Position numbers and translations under genes: made by a program
Assembly: GCA_022846075.1 (NCBI GenBank)
Contig: AP025582.1
Span: 744,001-808,000 of the forward strand
Direction of reading: 5' to 3'
Origin: Oscillospiraceae bacterium
GTDB taxonomy: Bacteria; Bacillota; Clostridia; Oscillospirales; Oscillospiraceae
Length of the DNA stretch: 64,000 bases
Notes under the pieces: model-generated
What the model was told of the DNA's origin: nothing
Database searches by the model: none
What the model saw: only the letters and a program-made list of their open reading frames with translations
Part shown: positions 14,856 through 24,058 of the stretch, one piece after another
Layout: every line of letters starts with the position of its first letter
How positions within the stretch are numbered: position 1 is the stretch's first letter

Positions 14856-15935
14856 TTATTTTCCCTGCACCATGCGGACCATGTCCCGGGTCACATCGGT
14901 GGTATAGGGGTTAAGGCAGGAATTGATGATCTCCAGGCTGGCCTCGATGTCCAGGGCGTAGCAGTCCCGGACCCCCTCGAAGGTGACGGTGCCGTCCCCC
15001 GGCAGGGTGGCGGTGGTCAGATCGGCGAAGTCAAAGCCCAGGGCGGGCTCCACGAACCAAAGCATGTTGGCCAGGGACAGGTCGGTCTTTACATACTGGG
15101 AGAAGATCTCGATATAGCTGCCCACCTTCTGGGGATTGGAGAGGACCTTCTTGGCGATGGTCTTGATCATCTCCTGCTGGGTCCGGGTGCGGCCGATGTC
15201 CGCGTCGGGGTAGGCGTCGTAAATATTGTTGGGATAGGTGCCCGGCCCGTCGGAGTTCTTCCGGCAGCGGACCACGGCCAGAGCTTGTTTGCCGGTGAGG
15301 TGCTGCATCCCCGGCTCGAAGTGGATGTGCAGGTCCTGGTCGGGGGCGTCATAGCTCATGTGGACGGGCACGTTGAAGTCCACGCCGTCCACCGCGTCCA
15401 CAATGGCCACGAAAATCTTGGTGTCGATGAGGATATAGTGGTCGATGGGGATGCCCAGCACCTCGCTGACGGCGTCCTTCAGCTCGCCGATGCCGCCGCC
15501 GGGCAGGGCGTATGCGTTGCCGTTGGAGTAGGCGGCGTTGAGCTTGTGGTATTCCCAGCCCTCCCGGTCCACCAGGGTGTCCCGGGGGACGGAGACCAGG
15601 CCCATCTTCTGGTTGGCCGTGTCATAGGTGCATACCATGATGGTGTCCGCGCTGCCGCTGACCTGGTCCTCCGCGGCCAGCAGGAAGGTCCAGGTGCTCT
15701 CCTTGCGCTGGAGGCCCTTGCTCTCATCCTCCTCGGTGTCCGGGTTGTCCGTGACGACGGCGGCGGAGGGCTGGGCCGGGATCTCTGCGGTGCTGGGCCG
15801 TTTGGCGGCCAGCTTATAGGCGCAGAAGAGGACCACGATGATGGCGGAGAGGACCACAAGGGCCCGGTAAAGCCCTCTCCCCAGCCGCCGAAGAGGAGAG
15901 GGCTGTTTGCGGTTTTGTCTGGATGCCACGGGCAT
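14856..15935 (-). CDS. LytR-CpsA-Psr (LCP) family phosphotransferase
   Basis: LCP enzymes attach teichoic acid or other undecaprenyl-linked glycopolymers to peptidoglycan on the outer face of the membrane. The 359-residue protein has a short basic N-terminus, one membrane anchor (~25-45, ALVVLSAIIVVLFCAYKLA) and an extracytoplasmic LCP domain. Typical elements are ADTIMVCTYDTANQKMGLVSVPRDT, HKLNAAYSNG, HLTGKQALAVVRCRKN and DIGRTRTQQEMI with conserved arginines. The ligated polymer is unknown. It is monocistronic, convergent with tyrA. Confidence 0.9.
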   Translation of the reverse strand: MPVASRQNRKQPSPLRRLGRGLYRALVVLSAIIVVLFCAYKLAAKRPSTAEIPAQPSAAVVTDNPDTEEDESKGLQRKESTWTFLLAAEDQVSGSADTIMVCTYDTANQKMGLVSVPRDTLVDREGWEYHKLNAAYSNGNAYALPGGGIGELKDAVSEVLGIPIDHYILIDTKIFVAIVDAVDGVDFNVPVHMSYDAPDQDLHIHFEPGMQHLTGKQALAVVRCRKNSDGPGTYPNNIYDAYPDADIGRTRTQQEMIKTIAKKVLSNPQKVGSYIEIFSQYVKTDLSLANMLWFVEPALGFDFADLTTATLPGDGTVTFEGVRDCYALDIEASLEIINSCLNPYTTDVTRDMVRMVQGK

Positions 15936-16039
15936 GGCTCCCCTTTCCGGTGTTTCAAATCAGTATGCCCAGTATACATAAATTTTACCACCGGCGCAAG
16001 GGGAGAGGGGAAAAATAAGAAAAACGTTACATCCTGTCG

Positions 16040-16318
16040 TCAGGAGTTCCGGCACAGCAGGGCGGCGGTGAGGGAATTCACCGCCCCCAGCAGATCCATC
16101 AGCAGTTGATTTTGACAGGCCAGCTGCTCCAGCACTTGGGTCATGGCCGTGGGCAGGTCCTCTTCCGAAGCGGGGCAGAGGCCGGGCGCCGGCTGGGGGA
16201 TGGGGTAGGTGTAGCGGCGCATGGGCTCGGCTTCTGCCTCCAGCTCCCGCTGGGCGTCCAGCACCCTGGCGTGGGCCCGCTGAGCGGTGCGGTATGTACG
16301 GTTGTCGCGCCTTACCAT
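16040..16318 (-). CDS. small protein of unknown function
   Basis: A 92-residue protein I do not recognise. The N-terminal third is basic and alanine/arginine rich (RTAQRAHARVLDAQRELE), probably helical. The middle is proline-rich (YPIPQPAPGLCP), and the C-terminal ~35 residues form a predicted amphipathic helix (LEQLACQNQLLMDLLGAVNS). AAAGGAGG precedes the ATG at ideal spacing, which supports real translation. It lies between the LCP gene and the divergent ABC importer. Confidence 0.6.
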   Translation of the reverse strand: MVRRDNRTYRTAQRAHARVLDAQRELEAEAEPMRRYTYPIPQPAPGLCPASEEDLPTAMTQVLEQLACQNQLLMDLLGAVNSLTAALLCRNS

Positions 16319-16381
16319 GAAAAATACCTCCTTTCTCTGTTATCCTATTCTATGCGCGGGTCCGAAAAGGGCGACAGCTTC

Positions 16382-16410
16382 TTGACAGGCCCCCGGGAAT
16401 TGGGTAGACT
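16382..16410 (+). promoter_or_regulatory. promoter of the ABC importer operon
   Basis: TTGACA (16382-16387), 17-bp spacer, TAGACT (16405-16410), 30 bp before the ATG. No riboswitch-like fold was recognised in the short leader. Confidence 0.75.
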
Positions 16411-16440
16411 AGACTGGAATTCGAAAAGGAAGGATGGAAG

Positions 16441-17487
16441 ATGAACGTGAAATGGAATAAACTGCTGGCCCTCACCCTGGGCCTGTCTTTGTTGGCGGCC
16501 TGCGGCCCCAAGGAGGCCCAGCCCACCCCCACCCCGGAGACGACGGCGTCCCCGGAGGTCACCGCCACCCCCGCCCCGGAGGGGACGGCCGTGAACGTGG
16601 CCATGCTCAAGGGCCCCACGGGCCTGGGCGCCGCCAAGCTGATGGCCCGGAGCGACGCCGGGGAGACCGTCAACGACTATACCTTCTCCGTCCTGGCTGA
16701 GCCCGCCCAGGCGGTGGCCGCCCTCACCAGCGGAGAGGTGGACATTGCCGCCGTGCCCACCAACATGGCCTCCATCCTCTATCATAAGCCGGACGTGGAC
16801 ATCCAGCTCCTGGCCCTCAACACCCTGGGCGTCCTCTATATCCTGGAGCGGGGGGACACGGTAAACTCCCTGGCCGACCTGGCGGGGAAAACGGTGTACG
16901 CCACCGGCCAGGGGGCCAACCCGGAATACGCCCTCAACTACCTCCTGCGCCAGAACGGCCTGGAGCCGGGGGAGGACGTGACCATTGAGTGGAAGGCCAC
17001 CGGCGACGAGGTGGCCGCCGGCATGACAGCCGGGGAGATCGACCTGGCCATGCTCCCGGTGCCCGCCGCCACCAGTGTGCTGATCCAGAATCAGGACGTG
17101 CGCAAGGCGGTGAGCCTGACCGAGGAATGGGAGAAGGCCGGGGCCGACGGGGTGCTGACCATGGGCTGCGTGGTGGCCCGGGCCGAGTTTGCCCAGGCCA
17201 ACCCCGAGGCGGTGGACACCTTCCTGACGGAGTACGGCGCCTCCATCGCCTATATGTCCGACGAGGCCAACCGGGATGACGCCGCCGCCCTGGCGGAGAC
17301 CTACGGCATCGTCCCCAAGGCCGCCGTGGCCAAGAAGGCCCTCCCTGACGCCAACCTGTGCTTTATCACCGGGGACGACATGATCGACGGCATCCAGGGC
17401 TATTATGAGGTCCTCTTCGCCGCCGACCCCGCCTCCATCGGCGGCTCCATTCCCGACGGGGCCTTCTACTATCACGCCAAATCGTAA
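16441..17487 (+). CDS. ABC transporter substrate-binding lipoprotein (NMT1/SsuA-like)
   Basis: A 348-residue periplasmic-binding-type lipoprotein. The signal peptide ends in the lipobox LLAAC (Cys ~21), followed by a Thr/Pro-rich linker and a binding domain of the nitrate/sulfonate/thiamine-precursor superfamily. Supporting segments are LTSGEVDIAAVPTNMASIL, LADLAGKTVYATGQGANPEYAL and EIDLAMLPVPAATSVL. It is first of a three-gene importer with the permease 4 bp downstream. The ligand cannot be deduced; no metabolic gene is attached. Confidence 0.85.
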   Translation: MNVKWNKLLALTLGLSLLAACGPKEAQPTPTPETTASPEVTATPAPEGTAVNVAMLKGPTGLGAAKLMARSDAGETVNDYTFSVLAEPAQAVAALTSGEVDIAAVPTNMASILYHKPDVDIQLLALNTLGVLYILERGDTVNSLADLAGKTVYATGQGANPEYALNYLLRQNGLEPGEDVTIEWKATGDEVAAGMTAGEIDLAMLPVPAATSVLIQNQDVRKAVSLTEEWEKAGADGVLTMGCVVARAEFAQANPEAVDTFLTEYGASIAYMSDEANRDDAAALAETYGIVPKAAVAKKALPDANLCFITGDDMIDGIQGYYEVLFAADPASIGGSIPDGAFYYHAKS

Positions 17488-17490
17488 TCT

Positions 17491-18237
17491 ATGAAAGGGA
17501 AATTACTCCGGGTGGTCCTTCCCCTGGCCTTTTGGCTGGCGGTGTGGGAGGCGGCGGCCCATCTGCTGGGGAAGGAGCTGTTCCTGCCCACGGTGGAGGC
17601 GGTTGTCCGCTCCCTGGGGGAGCTGGCGGTGACGGGGGCCTTCTGGCGCTCCGCCGCGGCCACCCTGCTGCGGGTGCTGGCGGGCTTTGGGCTGGGGGCC
17701 CTTCTGGGCACCGGGCTGGGTGCCCTCACCGCCGCCTGCCGGTGGGGGGACGTGCTGCTCTCTCCCGCCCTCCGGGCCATTCGGACCGTACCCGTGGTCT
17801 CCTTTATCCTGCTCCTCTATTTCTGCCTGCCCACCGCCCAGGTGCCGGTGGTGGTGTCCGCCCTCATGGCCCTGCCGGTGGCCTGGCGGTCGGCCCGGCA
17901 GGGCATTGCCGCCGCCGACCCCCTCCTGGTGGAGCTGGCCGGGTCCTACCGGCTGGGCCGGTGGAAGACCCTCCGGCTGGTCTATCTCCCCGCCGCCCTC
18001 CCCGCCTTGGCCGCCGGATGGGAGACCTCCCTGGGCCTGGCCTGGAAGTCCGGGGTGGCCGCCGAGGTGCTGTGCCAGCCCAAGTGGGCGGCGGGGACGG
18101 CCCTCCAGGCCGCCAAGGCCTACCTGGACACCCCGGGCCTGGTGGCCTGGACGGTGGTCATCATCCTGATGAGCGTGACGGTGGAGGGCCTGCTGAGATG
18201 GGCCCTCCGGCGCTGGAGAGGGGGGCGGGGCGCATGA
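17491..18237 (+). CDS. ABC transporter permease (SsuC/TauC-like)
   Basis: A 248-residue inner-membrane permease with about six hydrophobic segments. The EAA-type cytoplasmic loop is seen in ELAGSYRLGRWKTLRLVYLPAALPAL, where the ATPase docks. RTVPVVSFILLLYF is typical of sulfonate/nitrate-type permeases. It overlaps the ATPase gene by 4 bp (ATGA), so the two are translationally coupled. Confidence 0.88.
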   Translation: MKGKLLRVVLPLAFWLAVWEAAAHLLGKELFLPTVEAVVRSLGELAVTGAFWRSAAATLLRVLAGFGLGALLGTGLGALTAACRWGDVLLSPALRAIRTVPVVSFILLLYFCLPTAQVPVVVSALMALPVAWRSARQGIAAADPLLVELAGSYRLGRWKTLRLVYLPAALPALAAGWETSLGLAWKSGVAAEVLCQPKWAAGTALQAAKAYLDTPGLVAWTVVIILMSVTVEGLLRWALRRWRGGRGA

Positions 18238-18785
18238 TCGAGGCCAGAGGGATCACGGTCCGCTACGGAGACCGGCTGGTGCTGGACCGGTACGATTTTT
18301 CCGCCCCGGAGGAGGGGCTCACCTTTCTCTCCGGCCCTTCAGGGGAGGGAAAGACCACCCTGCTGCGGGTGCTGGCGGGGCTCCTCACCCCGGAGACCGG
18401 CCAGGTCTCCCTGCCGGGGCGGCCCGTCATTCTCTTCCAGGAGGACCGGCTGTTCCCCGGCCTCAGCGTCCGGCGGCAGGTGGAGGCCGTCCTGCCCAAG
18501 GGAAGGCGGGAGGAGGCCGGCCGCTGGCTGGAGCTGGCCGAGCTGACCCAGGCGGCCCACCTGCTGCCCGGGGAGCTGTCCGGAGGCATGGCCCGGCGGG
18601 CGTCCCTGGCCCGGGCCCTGGCGCTGGAGGGGGAGGTCTGCCTGCTGGACGAACCCTTCGCCGGGGTGGATCTGGACCGGGCAAAGCGAGTCTTGGAGAG
18701 GATCCGCCTGCTGGGAAAGCCCGTCATCCTCACCGGGCACATCCCGGAGCTGGCCGCCCTGTGCGACCGGACCGTGGAACTGTGA
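18234..18785 (+). CDS. ABC transporter ATP-binding protein (short)
   Basis: A 183-residue ATPase energising the importer. Walker A is GPSGEGKTT (~residues 35-43), the Q-loop lies in VILFQEDRLFP, the signature is LSGGMARRASLARAL, Walker B is VCLLDEPFAGVD and the H-loop is ILTGH. It lacks the C-terminal extension seen in most ~240-residue relatives but retains every catalytic motif, so it should work. ATG 18234 overlaps the permease stop. Confidence 0.9.
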   Translation: MIEARGITVRYGDRLVLDRYDFSAPEEGLTFLSGPSGEGKTTLLRVLAGLLTPETGQVSLPGRPVILFQEDRLFPGLSVRRQVEAVLPKGRREEAGRWLELAELTQAAHLLPGELSGGMARRASLARALALEGEVCLLDEPFAGVDLDRAKRVLERIRLLGKPVILTGHIPELAALCDRTVEL

Positions 18786-18786
18786 T

Positions 18787-18824
18787 AAAAAGGAGCCCGC
18801 GCCAGCGGCGTGGGCTCCTTTTTT
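18787..18824. terminator. bidirectional terminator after the ABC importer
   Basis: AGGAGCCC...GGGCTCCT stem with GC-rich inner pairs, flanked by A5 and T6. It separates the importer from the convergent membrane protein. Confidence 0.85.
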
Positions 18825-20139
18825 ATTTCGTCTCGGTTGAGGCGGGGGTGATGGGCTCGTCGTGCTCGAAGGTGTCGAAGTAGTCCTCGTCCTGGAGGGT
18901 GGGACGGCGGTGCCGCACCACCGCGGTGATGACGGGGTAGAGGACGATGGCCACCAGTCCGCCGGAATAGCCGTTGTTATAGAGGTTGATCCCCTCCACC
19001 GGGGTCCCCGCGTGGAGGACCACCGAGGCGTGGAGGAACCCGGCCAGCACTCCGAAGGGCCAGCCGAAGTAGCCCGGAATGGGGGCCAGGGTGGTGCAGA
19101 ACAGGCCGGCCAGCTGGACGGAGGAGTCGTTGATGTTCCACTGCATGGTCAGTCCGCCGATGAGCACGCCCAGCATGACGGGGGTGATGTTCCGCCAGTG
19201 CTTGCCGTAGGCGGAAAAGCCGATGATGGTAAAGATGCCGCCCAGGGTGGGGCCGTTCAGGTCCCCGCCGATGGCCAGGATGTAAACGACGCCGATAAGG
19301 CCGTTGACCCCCATGTTGATGAGGACGGGGGCGGCGCCGTAAGTACGCAGGAAGTCACTGGGTGCCCGGCCGGTGGCCTTCAGGAGGTGCCGGTAGCCGG
19401 CCCAGGCGGCCCAGGGGGGGCGGTTGCAGAAGAAGAGCCCGGCGATGATGAAGATGAGGCACAGCCCCGCCATGAAGATGCCCAGGGTGGTGTTATAGCC
19501 CTTGGCCCAATAATAGGCGGTGGTGGGGGCGTGGCCCATGGAGCTCATGACGGGGACCATGATCATGGCCACCAGGCCGCAGGCAAAGCCCATGTTGTAG
19601 AGGTTCATACCGTTTTGGATGCGGTAGGTGTAGGCCGACAGGGAGGGGAGGACAAAACCGATGCACACCCCCAGCAGGATGCCCGTGACGAAGCTGGTCC
19701 AGTCTCCGGAGAAGCACACGAAGCTCACCACCGGGGACAGGGAGGTGGCCAGCAGGGAGACGTTGGAATATTTTACGAAGGGCTCCCGGCGGAACCGGGC
19801 GTAGAGGAAGGAGCCCAGAATGATGGGCCAGATATTGAAGATGTTTTTTCCGAAAAGAGAGAACCCGCCCATCAGTCCCAGGGTGACGATGGTATAGCCG
19901 TTCAGGGGGTCCTGCACCAGCCACAGGATCAGAAGGCTGGCCAGAATGACCAGAGCGGAGTTGACGAAGGCCGCCCCGATCCCCGCCAGCTCGATGTAGT
20001 CGGTGATGAGGGAGTCCTCCATCAGGATGATCCGCTGCATACCGGTCCAGATGTTTCCCGGCGTGTCCAGCACGAAGGCCAGAAAGATCAGCGCAGTGCA
20101 GTAAAAGATGGCGGCCGGGTATATCTTCTTATATCGCAT
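18823..20139 (-). CDS. polytopic membrane protein, DUF1576-like
   Basis: A 438-residue protein with about 12 hydrophobic segments. It contains two similar halves: IQNGMNLYNMGFACGLVAMIMVPV in the first and VEGINLYNNGYSGGLVAIVLYPV in the second. This internal repeat (G-x-NLYN-x-G...GLVA) suggests an inverted- or tandem-repeat transporter architecture. I recall it as the DUF1576 family, with no established function. GGGGGA precedes the ATG. A 116-bp gap separates it from the ribF operon. Confidence 0.7.
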   Translation of the reverse strand: MRYKKIYPAAIFYCTALIFLAFVLDTPGNIWTGMQRIILMEDSLITDYIELAGIGAAFVNSALVILASLLILWLVQDPLNGYTIVTLGLMGGFSLFGKNIFNIWPIILGSFLYARFRREPFVKYSNVSLLATSLSPVVSFVCFSGDWTSFVTGILLGVCIGFVLPSLSAYTYRIQNGMNLYNMGFACGLVAMIMVPVMSSMGHAPTTAYYWAKGYNTTLGIFMAGLCLIFIIAGLFFCNRPPWAAWAGYRHLLKATGRAPSDFLRTYGAAPVLINMGVNGLIGVVYILAIGGDLNGPTLGGIFTIIGFSAYGKHWRNITPVMLGVLIGGLTMQWNINDSSVQLAGLFCTTLAPIPGYFGWPFGVLAGFLHASVVLHAGTPVEGINLYNNGYSGGLVAIVLYPVITAVVRHRRPTLQDEDYFDTFEHDEPITPASTETK

Positions 20140-20255
20140 CGTCGTATTCCCCCAGTTTTTGGGTCCCTGTGCGGTATACGGCCCTGAAAGGCCATGGCTT
20201 CGATATCGGGCGGCGGCCGGGACGGCCGCGGGCCCTCCTTTACCGCGGTTCCTGG

Positions 20256-21161
20256 TCAGGCGGTAAAAAAGTCCTCGGTCTGCCGGGCGTTGCGCATGAC
20301 CTCCGCCCGAAGCTCTTCCAGTGTATCAAATTTTCGCTCGCCGCGCAAGTAGTCATAGAACTCCACGCGGATGGTCTGGCCGTAGAGATCGCCGTCAAAG
20401 TGGAGGATGAAGCCCTCCACTGTCACCGCGTCCCCGTCGTCCACCGTGGGGCGGACCCCCACGTTGGTCACCGCCGGGCGGCTCTCCCCGTTGGCAAAGA
20501 CCACCCGGGTGACGTACACCCCATGGGCGGGCACCAGCACGCCGGAGGGGAAGTGGAGGTTCACCGTGGGGAACCCCAGGGTGGAGCCCAGCTTCTTGCC
20601 GTGGGACACCGTGTCGGTGAGGGTGTGGGGGTGGCCCAGGAAGCGGACGGCCCGGGCCATCTCCCCCTGGGCGATGAGGGTGCGGATGTAGGTGGAGGAG
20701 ACGGTGATGCCCTCCTGTTCCACCTTGGGCACGATGTCACAGCCGATGCCCAGCTCCTCACACAGCGCCTTCAGCTTTTGGGGATTGCCCTCCCCCTTGT
20801 AGCCGAAGTGGAAGTCGTGGCCCGCCACCAAGTGGACGGCCTTGTGCTCCCCCACCAGAAGGCCGGTGACGAAGTCCTGCCAGGGGGTTTTCATCATCCG
20901 CTCGTCGTAGTGGCCAATGATGACGTCCTGGATGCCGTAATAGCGGCGCATCAAATCGGCCCGGTCGGCGGGGGTGGTGAGGAGCGGGACGGGGGATTTG
21001 AGAATAAGGGCGGAGGGGTGAGTGTCGAAGGTGAAGGCGGAGGGGACCGCCCCCAGCTCTTTGGCCCGCTGGGCACAGAGGGAGAGCAGGGCGCCATGGC
21101 CGGTGTGGACTCCGTCAAAGAAGCCCAGGGCGATGACCCTGCCCGTATCTTTCGTATTCAA
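20256..21161 (-). CDS. ribF: bifunctional riboflavin kinase/FAD synthetase
   Basis: Phosphorylates riboflavin to FMN and adenylylates FMN to FAD. The 301-residue protein has the N-terminal nucleotidyltransferase domain (GFFDGVHTGHGALL, with the H-x-GH motif; TFDTHPSAL; ISSTYIR-like VSSTYIRTLIAQG). The C-terminal flavokinase barrel has HGKKLGSTLGFPTVNLHF and VTNVGVRPTV. It is the last gene of the rbfA-nrnA-truB-ribF unit, 3 bp after truB. Confidence 0.95.
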   Translation of the reverse strand: MNTKDTGRVIALGFFDGVHTGHGALLSLCAQRAKELGAVPSAFTFDTHPSALILKSPVPLLTTPADRADLMRRYYGIQDVIIGHYDERMMKTPWQDFVTGLLVGEHKAVHLVAGHDFHFGYKGEGNPQKLKALCEELGIGCDIVPKVEQEGITVSSTYIRTLIAQGEMARAVRFLGHPHTLTDTVSHGKKLGSTLGFPTVNLHFPSGVLVPAHGVYVTRVVFANGESRPAVTNVGVRPTVDDGDAVTVEGFILHFDGDLYGQTIRVEFYDYLRGERKFDTLEELRAEVMRNARQTEDFFTA

Positions 21162-21164
21162 AGG

Positions 21165-22040
21165 CTACACCTCGAAAAAGTTCTTGATGGTGGTGAGTTT
21201 TCCGGCCTCTACCCGGCCCAGGAGGAGAAAATCTCCCCGGAGGCCGTAGACCCGGTACTCCCCGGGGGCCGCCCCCTTGCATGCGGGGGAGGCGCCGTGA
21301 CGGAGCCGCTCTTCCTGTTTGGCGTCCACCGTCAGGGCGGGCCGGTCCCGGAAGAGCTGGTCCACGGGGCGCAGAAGGGCGGCGGGGTCGGGGGCGTCGA
21401 TGACCTGGGCCAGGGGCAGGGCGTCTGCTTCCAGGGAAAAGCCGCAGGCCTGGGTGCGGACAAGGGAGGACATGCACCCCCCGCAGCCCAGGGCCCGGCC
21501 GATGTCGTGGCAGAGGGTGCGGATATAAGTGCCCTTGGAGCAGCGCACCCGGAGGAGGAAGTCCCCCTCAGGAGAAAGGGCTGGCTCCAGGGTCAGGCCG
21601 TGGATGGTGACGGTCCGGGCCTTCCGCTCCACCTCCACGCCCTTCCGGGCCAGCTCGTAGAGCTTTTTGCCGTTGATTTTCACCGCCGAGTACATGGGCG
21701 GCACCTGCTGGAGCTCCCCCCGGAAGGGGGCCAGGGCGGCCTCCAGGGCTTCCCGGCTCACGTCGGCGGGGTTTGTCTCCAAGGCGTCCCCGGAGGTGTC
21801 CTGGGTGTTGGTCACCAGGCCCAGCCGGAGCCCCGCCAGGTATTCCTTTTCCCCGGTCTCGGCAAACTGCACCGCCCGGGTGGCCCGGCCCACAAAGACG
21901 GGCAGGACCCCGGTGGCCATGGGGTCCAGGGTACCGGCGTGGCCGATCCGCTTTTCATGGAAGGCCCCCCGCAGCTTGGCGCACACGTCCATACTGGTCC
22001 AGTCCTGGGGCTTGTCGATGATGATGATGCCGCTGGGCAT
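21165..22040 (-). CDS. truB: tRNA pseudouridine-55 synthase
   Basis: Makes pseudouridine 55 in the T-loop of tRNAs. The 291-residue protein has the catalytic aspartate in [15 protein letters not shown] (Asp39), [17 protein letters not shown], and [18 protein letters not shown]. The C-terminal region is PUA-like. It lies in the usual place between nrnA and ribF. Confidence 0.95.
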   Translation of the reverse strand: MPSGIIIIDKPQDWTSMDVCAKLRGAFHEKRIGHAGTLDPMATGVLPVFVGRATRAVQFAETGEKEYLAGLRLGLVTNTQDTSGDALETNPADVSREALEAALAPFRGELQQVPPMYSAVKINGKKLYELARKGVEVERKARTVTIHGLTLEPALSPEGDFLLRVRCSKGTYIRTLCHDIGRALGCGGCMSSLVRTQACGFSLEADALPLAQVIDAPDPAALLRPVDQLFRDRPALTVDAKQEERLRHGASPACKGAAPGEYRVYGLRGDFLLLGRVEAGKLTTIKNFFEV

Positions 22041-22105
22041 GGCGTTACCTCACGTTTCTAGTATGTAGCGGGGACTCTCACAGGGGAGTCCGCCGGTGGA
22101 GGGGG

Positions 22106-23056
22106 TTAGGAGGCCCGCACCTGCTCAATGGCGGCGACGATGGCCCGCTTGGCGTCGGCAATGCTCCCCATCACGGTACAGCCGGAGGCCGCGGCATGGC
22201 CGCCGCCCCCCAGCAGGGCACAGACGGTGGAGGCGTTCAGGTCGGCCCCCGTGCGCACCGAGAGCTTGCACTCGCCGGGCTGGATCTCCCGGATGGTGAC
22301 GGCGGTGTGGACCCCTTCCAGCTGGCCCACGAAGGCGGCGATGTCCTCCACGTCCTCCTCCCGGGCGTTCAGCTCTTTCAAATCGGCCAGGGAGATGGCG
22401 GCCAGGGCGGTCTGCCCGTTGTCCCGCAGCTCCAGGGTCTCCATGATCCGGGCCTCGATCCGCAGGCGGGTGTAGCTCTTGGTGCGGAAGTGGCGTTTGT
22501 TGACCCAGGCGGCGTCAATGCCGGTCTCCATCAGCGCCGCCGCCACCCGGTGGGTATTGGGGGTGGTGTTGGAGTACATGAAGCAGCCCGTGTCGGTGGC
22601 CACCGCCACGTAGAGGGGCAGGGCGATCTCCTCCGTCACCGGGAACCACTGGGTGATGACGTCGTAGAGAATCTCCCCACAGGCCGCCCTGCTTGGGTCC
22701 ACATAGTTGAGGGCGGCAAAGCCCTCGTTGGAGGGGTGGTGGTCAATGGACAGGTCCACCTTGCCCTTGTAACAGGCCTCGCTGCCGGTAAAGAGGCCCT
22801 CACTGGCGATGTCCACGGACACCAGGGTTTCCGGCACGTAGTCCGCCGGGGCCAGCACGCCCTCCAGATAGGGATCGAAGAGGGAGGTGGCGTCCCCGTT
22901 GGGGAGGACCCAGGCGGTCTTGCCCAGCTTGCGCAGGGCGCGGCACAGCCCCACGGCGCAACCCAGGGTATCCCCGTCGGGGCGCTTGTGGGTGAGGATG
23001 AGGTAGCCGTCCCGGGATTGGAGCCAGCGGGCGGTTTCTTGGACAGTCATGGCCAT
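22106..23056 (-). CDS. nrnA: DHH-family oligoribonuclease/pAp phosphatase
   Basis: NrnA degrades short oligoribonucleotides and dephosphorylates 3'-phosphoadenosine 5'-phosphate. The 316-residue protein has the metal-binding HKRPDGDTLGC near residue 23, VSVDIAS, the DHH motif in LSIDHHPSN, and the DHHA1 C-terminal GGGGHAAASGC. It is 13 bp downstream of rbfA, as in many Firmicutes. Confidence 0.92.
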   Translation of the reverse strand: MAMTVQETARWLQSRDGYLILTHKRPDGDTLGCAVGLCRALRKLGKTAWVLPNGDATSLFDPYLEGVLAPADYVPETLVSVDIASEGLFTGSEACYKGKVDLSIDHHPSNEGFAALNYVDPSRAACGEILYDVITQWFPVTEEIALPLYVAVATDTGCFMYSNTTPNTHRVAAALMETGIDAAWVNKRHFRTKSYTRLRIEARIMETLELRDNGQTALAAISLADLKELNAREEDVEDIAAFVGQLEGVHTAVTIREIQPGECKLSVRTGADLNASTVCALLGGGGHAAASGCTVMGSIADAKRAIVAAIEQVRAS

Positions 23057-23069
23057 AGGGAGGCCCTCC

Positions 23070-23408
23070 TTATTTGTCGAGGCTTTCGATGATCTCCAGG
23101 ATGTGGGCGCCCTTGTCGATGGAGTCGTCCCGCAGGAAGGTGAGCTCCGGGGTGGCGCGCAGGGAGAGGGCGGCCCCCAGCTCCCGGCGGAGATAGCCGG
23201 CGGCGGACTTGAGGCCCTTGATGACCTGGTCCACGTCGCTCTTGTCCAGGACGCTGACGTGGACCTTGGCGTATTTCAGATCGGGGGTGGTCTCCACCGC
23301 GGTGATGGAGATGAGGCCGTGGACCCGGGGGTCCTTCACCGAGCGGATCAGCTCGGACAGGGTGCGCTGGATCTCCTCGTTGATGCGGCCGATACGGTTA
23401 CTTGGCAT
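23070..23408 (-). CDS. rbfA: ribosome-binding factor A
   Basis: Late 30S assembly factor with a KH-like fold, 112 residues. It begins NRIGRINEEIQRTLSELI and includes DPRVHGLISITAVETTPDLKYAKVHVSVL and ATPELTFLRDDSIDKGAHI, all typical. The frame extends to 23462 but the ATG at 23408 has AGGAGAA upstream. It normally follows infB closely; here more than 1.3 kb of repeats and two small genes intervene. Confidence 0.95.
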   Translation of the reverse strand: MPSNRIGRINEEIQRTLSELIRSVKDPRVHGLISITAVETTPDLKYAKVHVSVLDKSDVDQVIKGLKSAAGYLRRELGAALSLRATPELTFLRDDSIDKGAHILEIIESLDK

Positions 23409-23621
23409 AGCGGTTCTCCTGTTCTTTGGTACGTTGTACCGTTTGATTTTGAGTGATTGCACGTTAAACGTGCGTGTCTCTGGTGTGGCCTTGAGCGCAG
23501 TTTCCCTTTTCAGTAGGAGGTCTACTGCCCAAAGCTAGGGGGAAAAGCACGGGAGCGTCTGTGCGACCCGTGGTTCCCCTTGCGCCGCTCGGCCGCTGAC
23601 CTGTTCTTGACTGAAGGCTGG

Positions 23622-23771
23622 TCTTTAGCCTTCCCCCAGGGGGAAGGTGGCAGCCCGAAGGGCTGACGGATGAGGGGAACTGTGGAAAATACGAAAGGCT
23701 CTGCTAGAAAGATAAGTTCCCCTCATCAGTCTCACTTCGCTCGACAGCTTCCCCCAGGGGAAGCCTAAGAC
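23622..23771. repeat. MITE-like element with ~50-bp terminal inverted repeats (copy 1)
   Basis: The left end reads TTAGCCTTCCCCC...GATGAGGGGAACT. The reverse complement of the right end reads TTAGGCTTCCCC...GATGAGGGGAACT, giving imperfect ~54-bp terminal inverted repeats around a core with AAAGGCTCTGC. A related copy is at 27980-28122. No transposase is encoded. Confidence 0.7.
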
Positions 23772-23914
23772 CTGCCGAACCCCGGACCCGTTACGGAGTA
23801 AGGGGCTGGGGTCATCTTACCCTCTTGTAGACAGCCTGGGGAGGGTTTCAAGGGGGGGGCCCGGAAGGGGAAATCGAAATCCCCCTCCGGGCGTCTTTTC
23901 TGGGGGGGCTGGGG

Positions 23915-23980
23915 GCCGCAGCGTTAAGAAAATGTGCCGGTGGCACATTTTTAGCGGAGGCTGCCCGGCTATGCCGGGCA
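23915..23980. repeat. tandem-hairpin repeat, copy A
   Basis: CCGCAG-GTTAAG, then hairpin AAAATGTGCC-GGT-GGCACATTTT, then hairpin GCCCGGC-TAT-GCCGGGC. It is about 80% identical to copy B (24660-24750), with changes that preserve pairing in both stems. Confidence 0.7.
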
Positions 23981-24058
23981 GGTCTCTCTTCTTGAAACTG
24001 GAAAAGATGATCCCCCAGACGCACCCACGCGGGTGGCCCGCGCAGTCAAAAGATGACG

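Larger units (their letters stand above)
23409..24058. other. 650-bp intergenic region with repeats between XRE gene and rbfA
   Basis: No supported gene. It holds a GCACGTT-T-AACGTGC palindrome at about 23458-23472 near the rbfA upstream region, a ~150-bp terminal-inverted-repeat element (23622-23771), a plus-strand hairpin with T-tail (about 23859-23899) and a tandem-hairpin repeat (23915-23980). Confidence 0.6.

Noticed and set aside
16319-16440. TPP or other riboswitch in front of the ABC importer
   Set aside because: The leader between promoter and start codon is only about 25 nt, too short for any known riboswitch.
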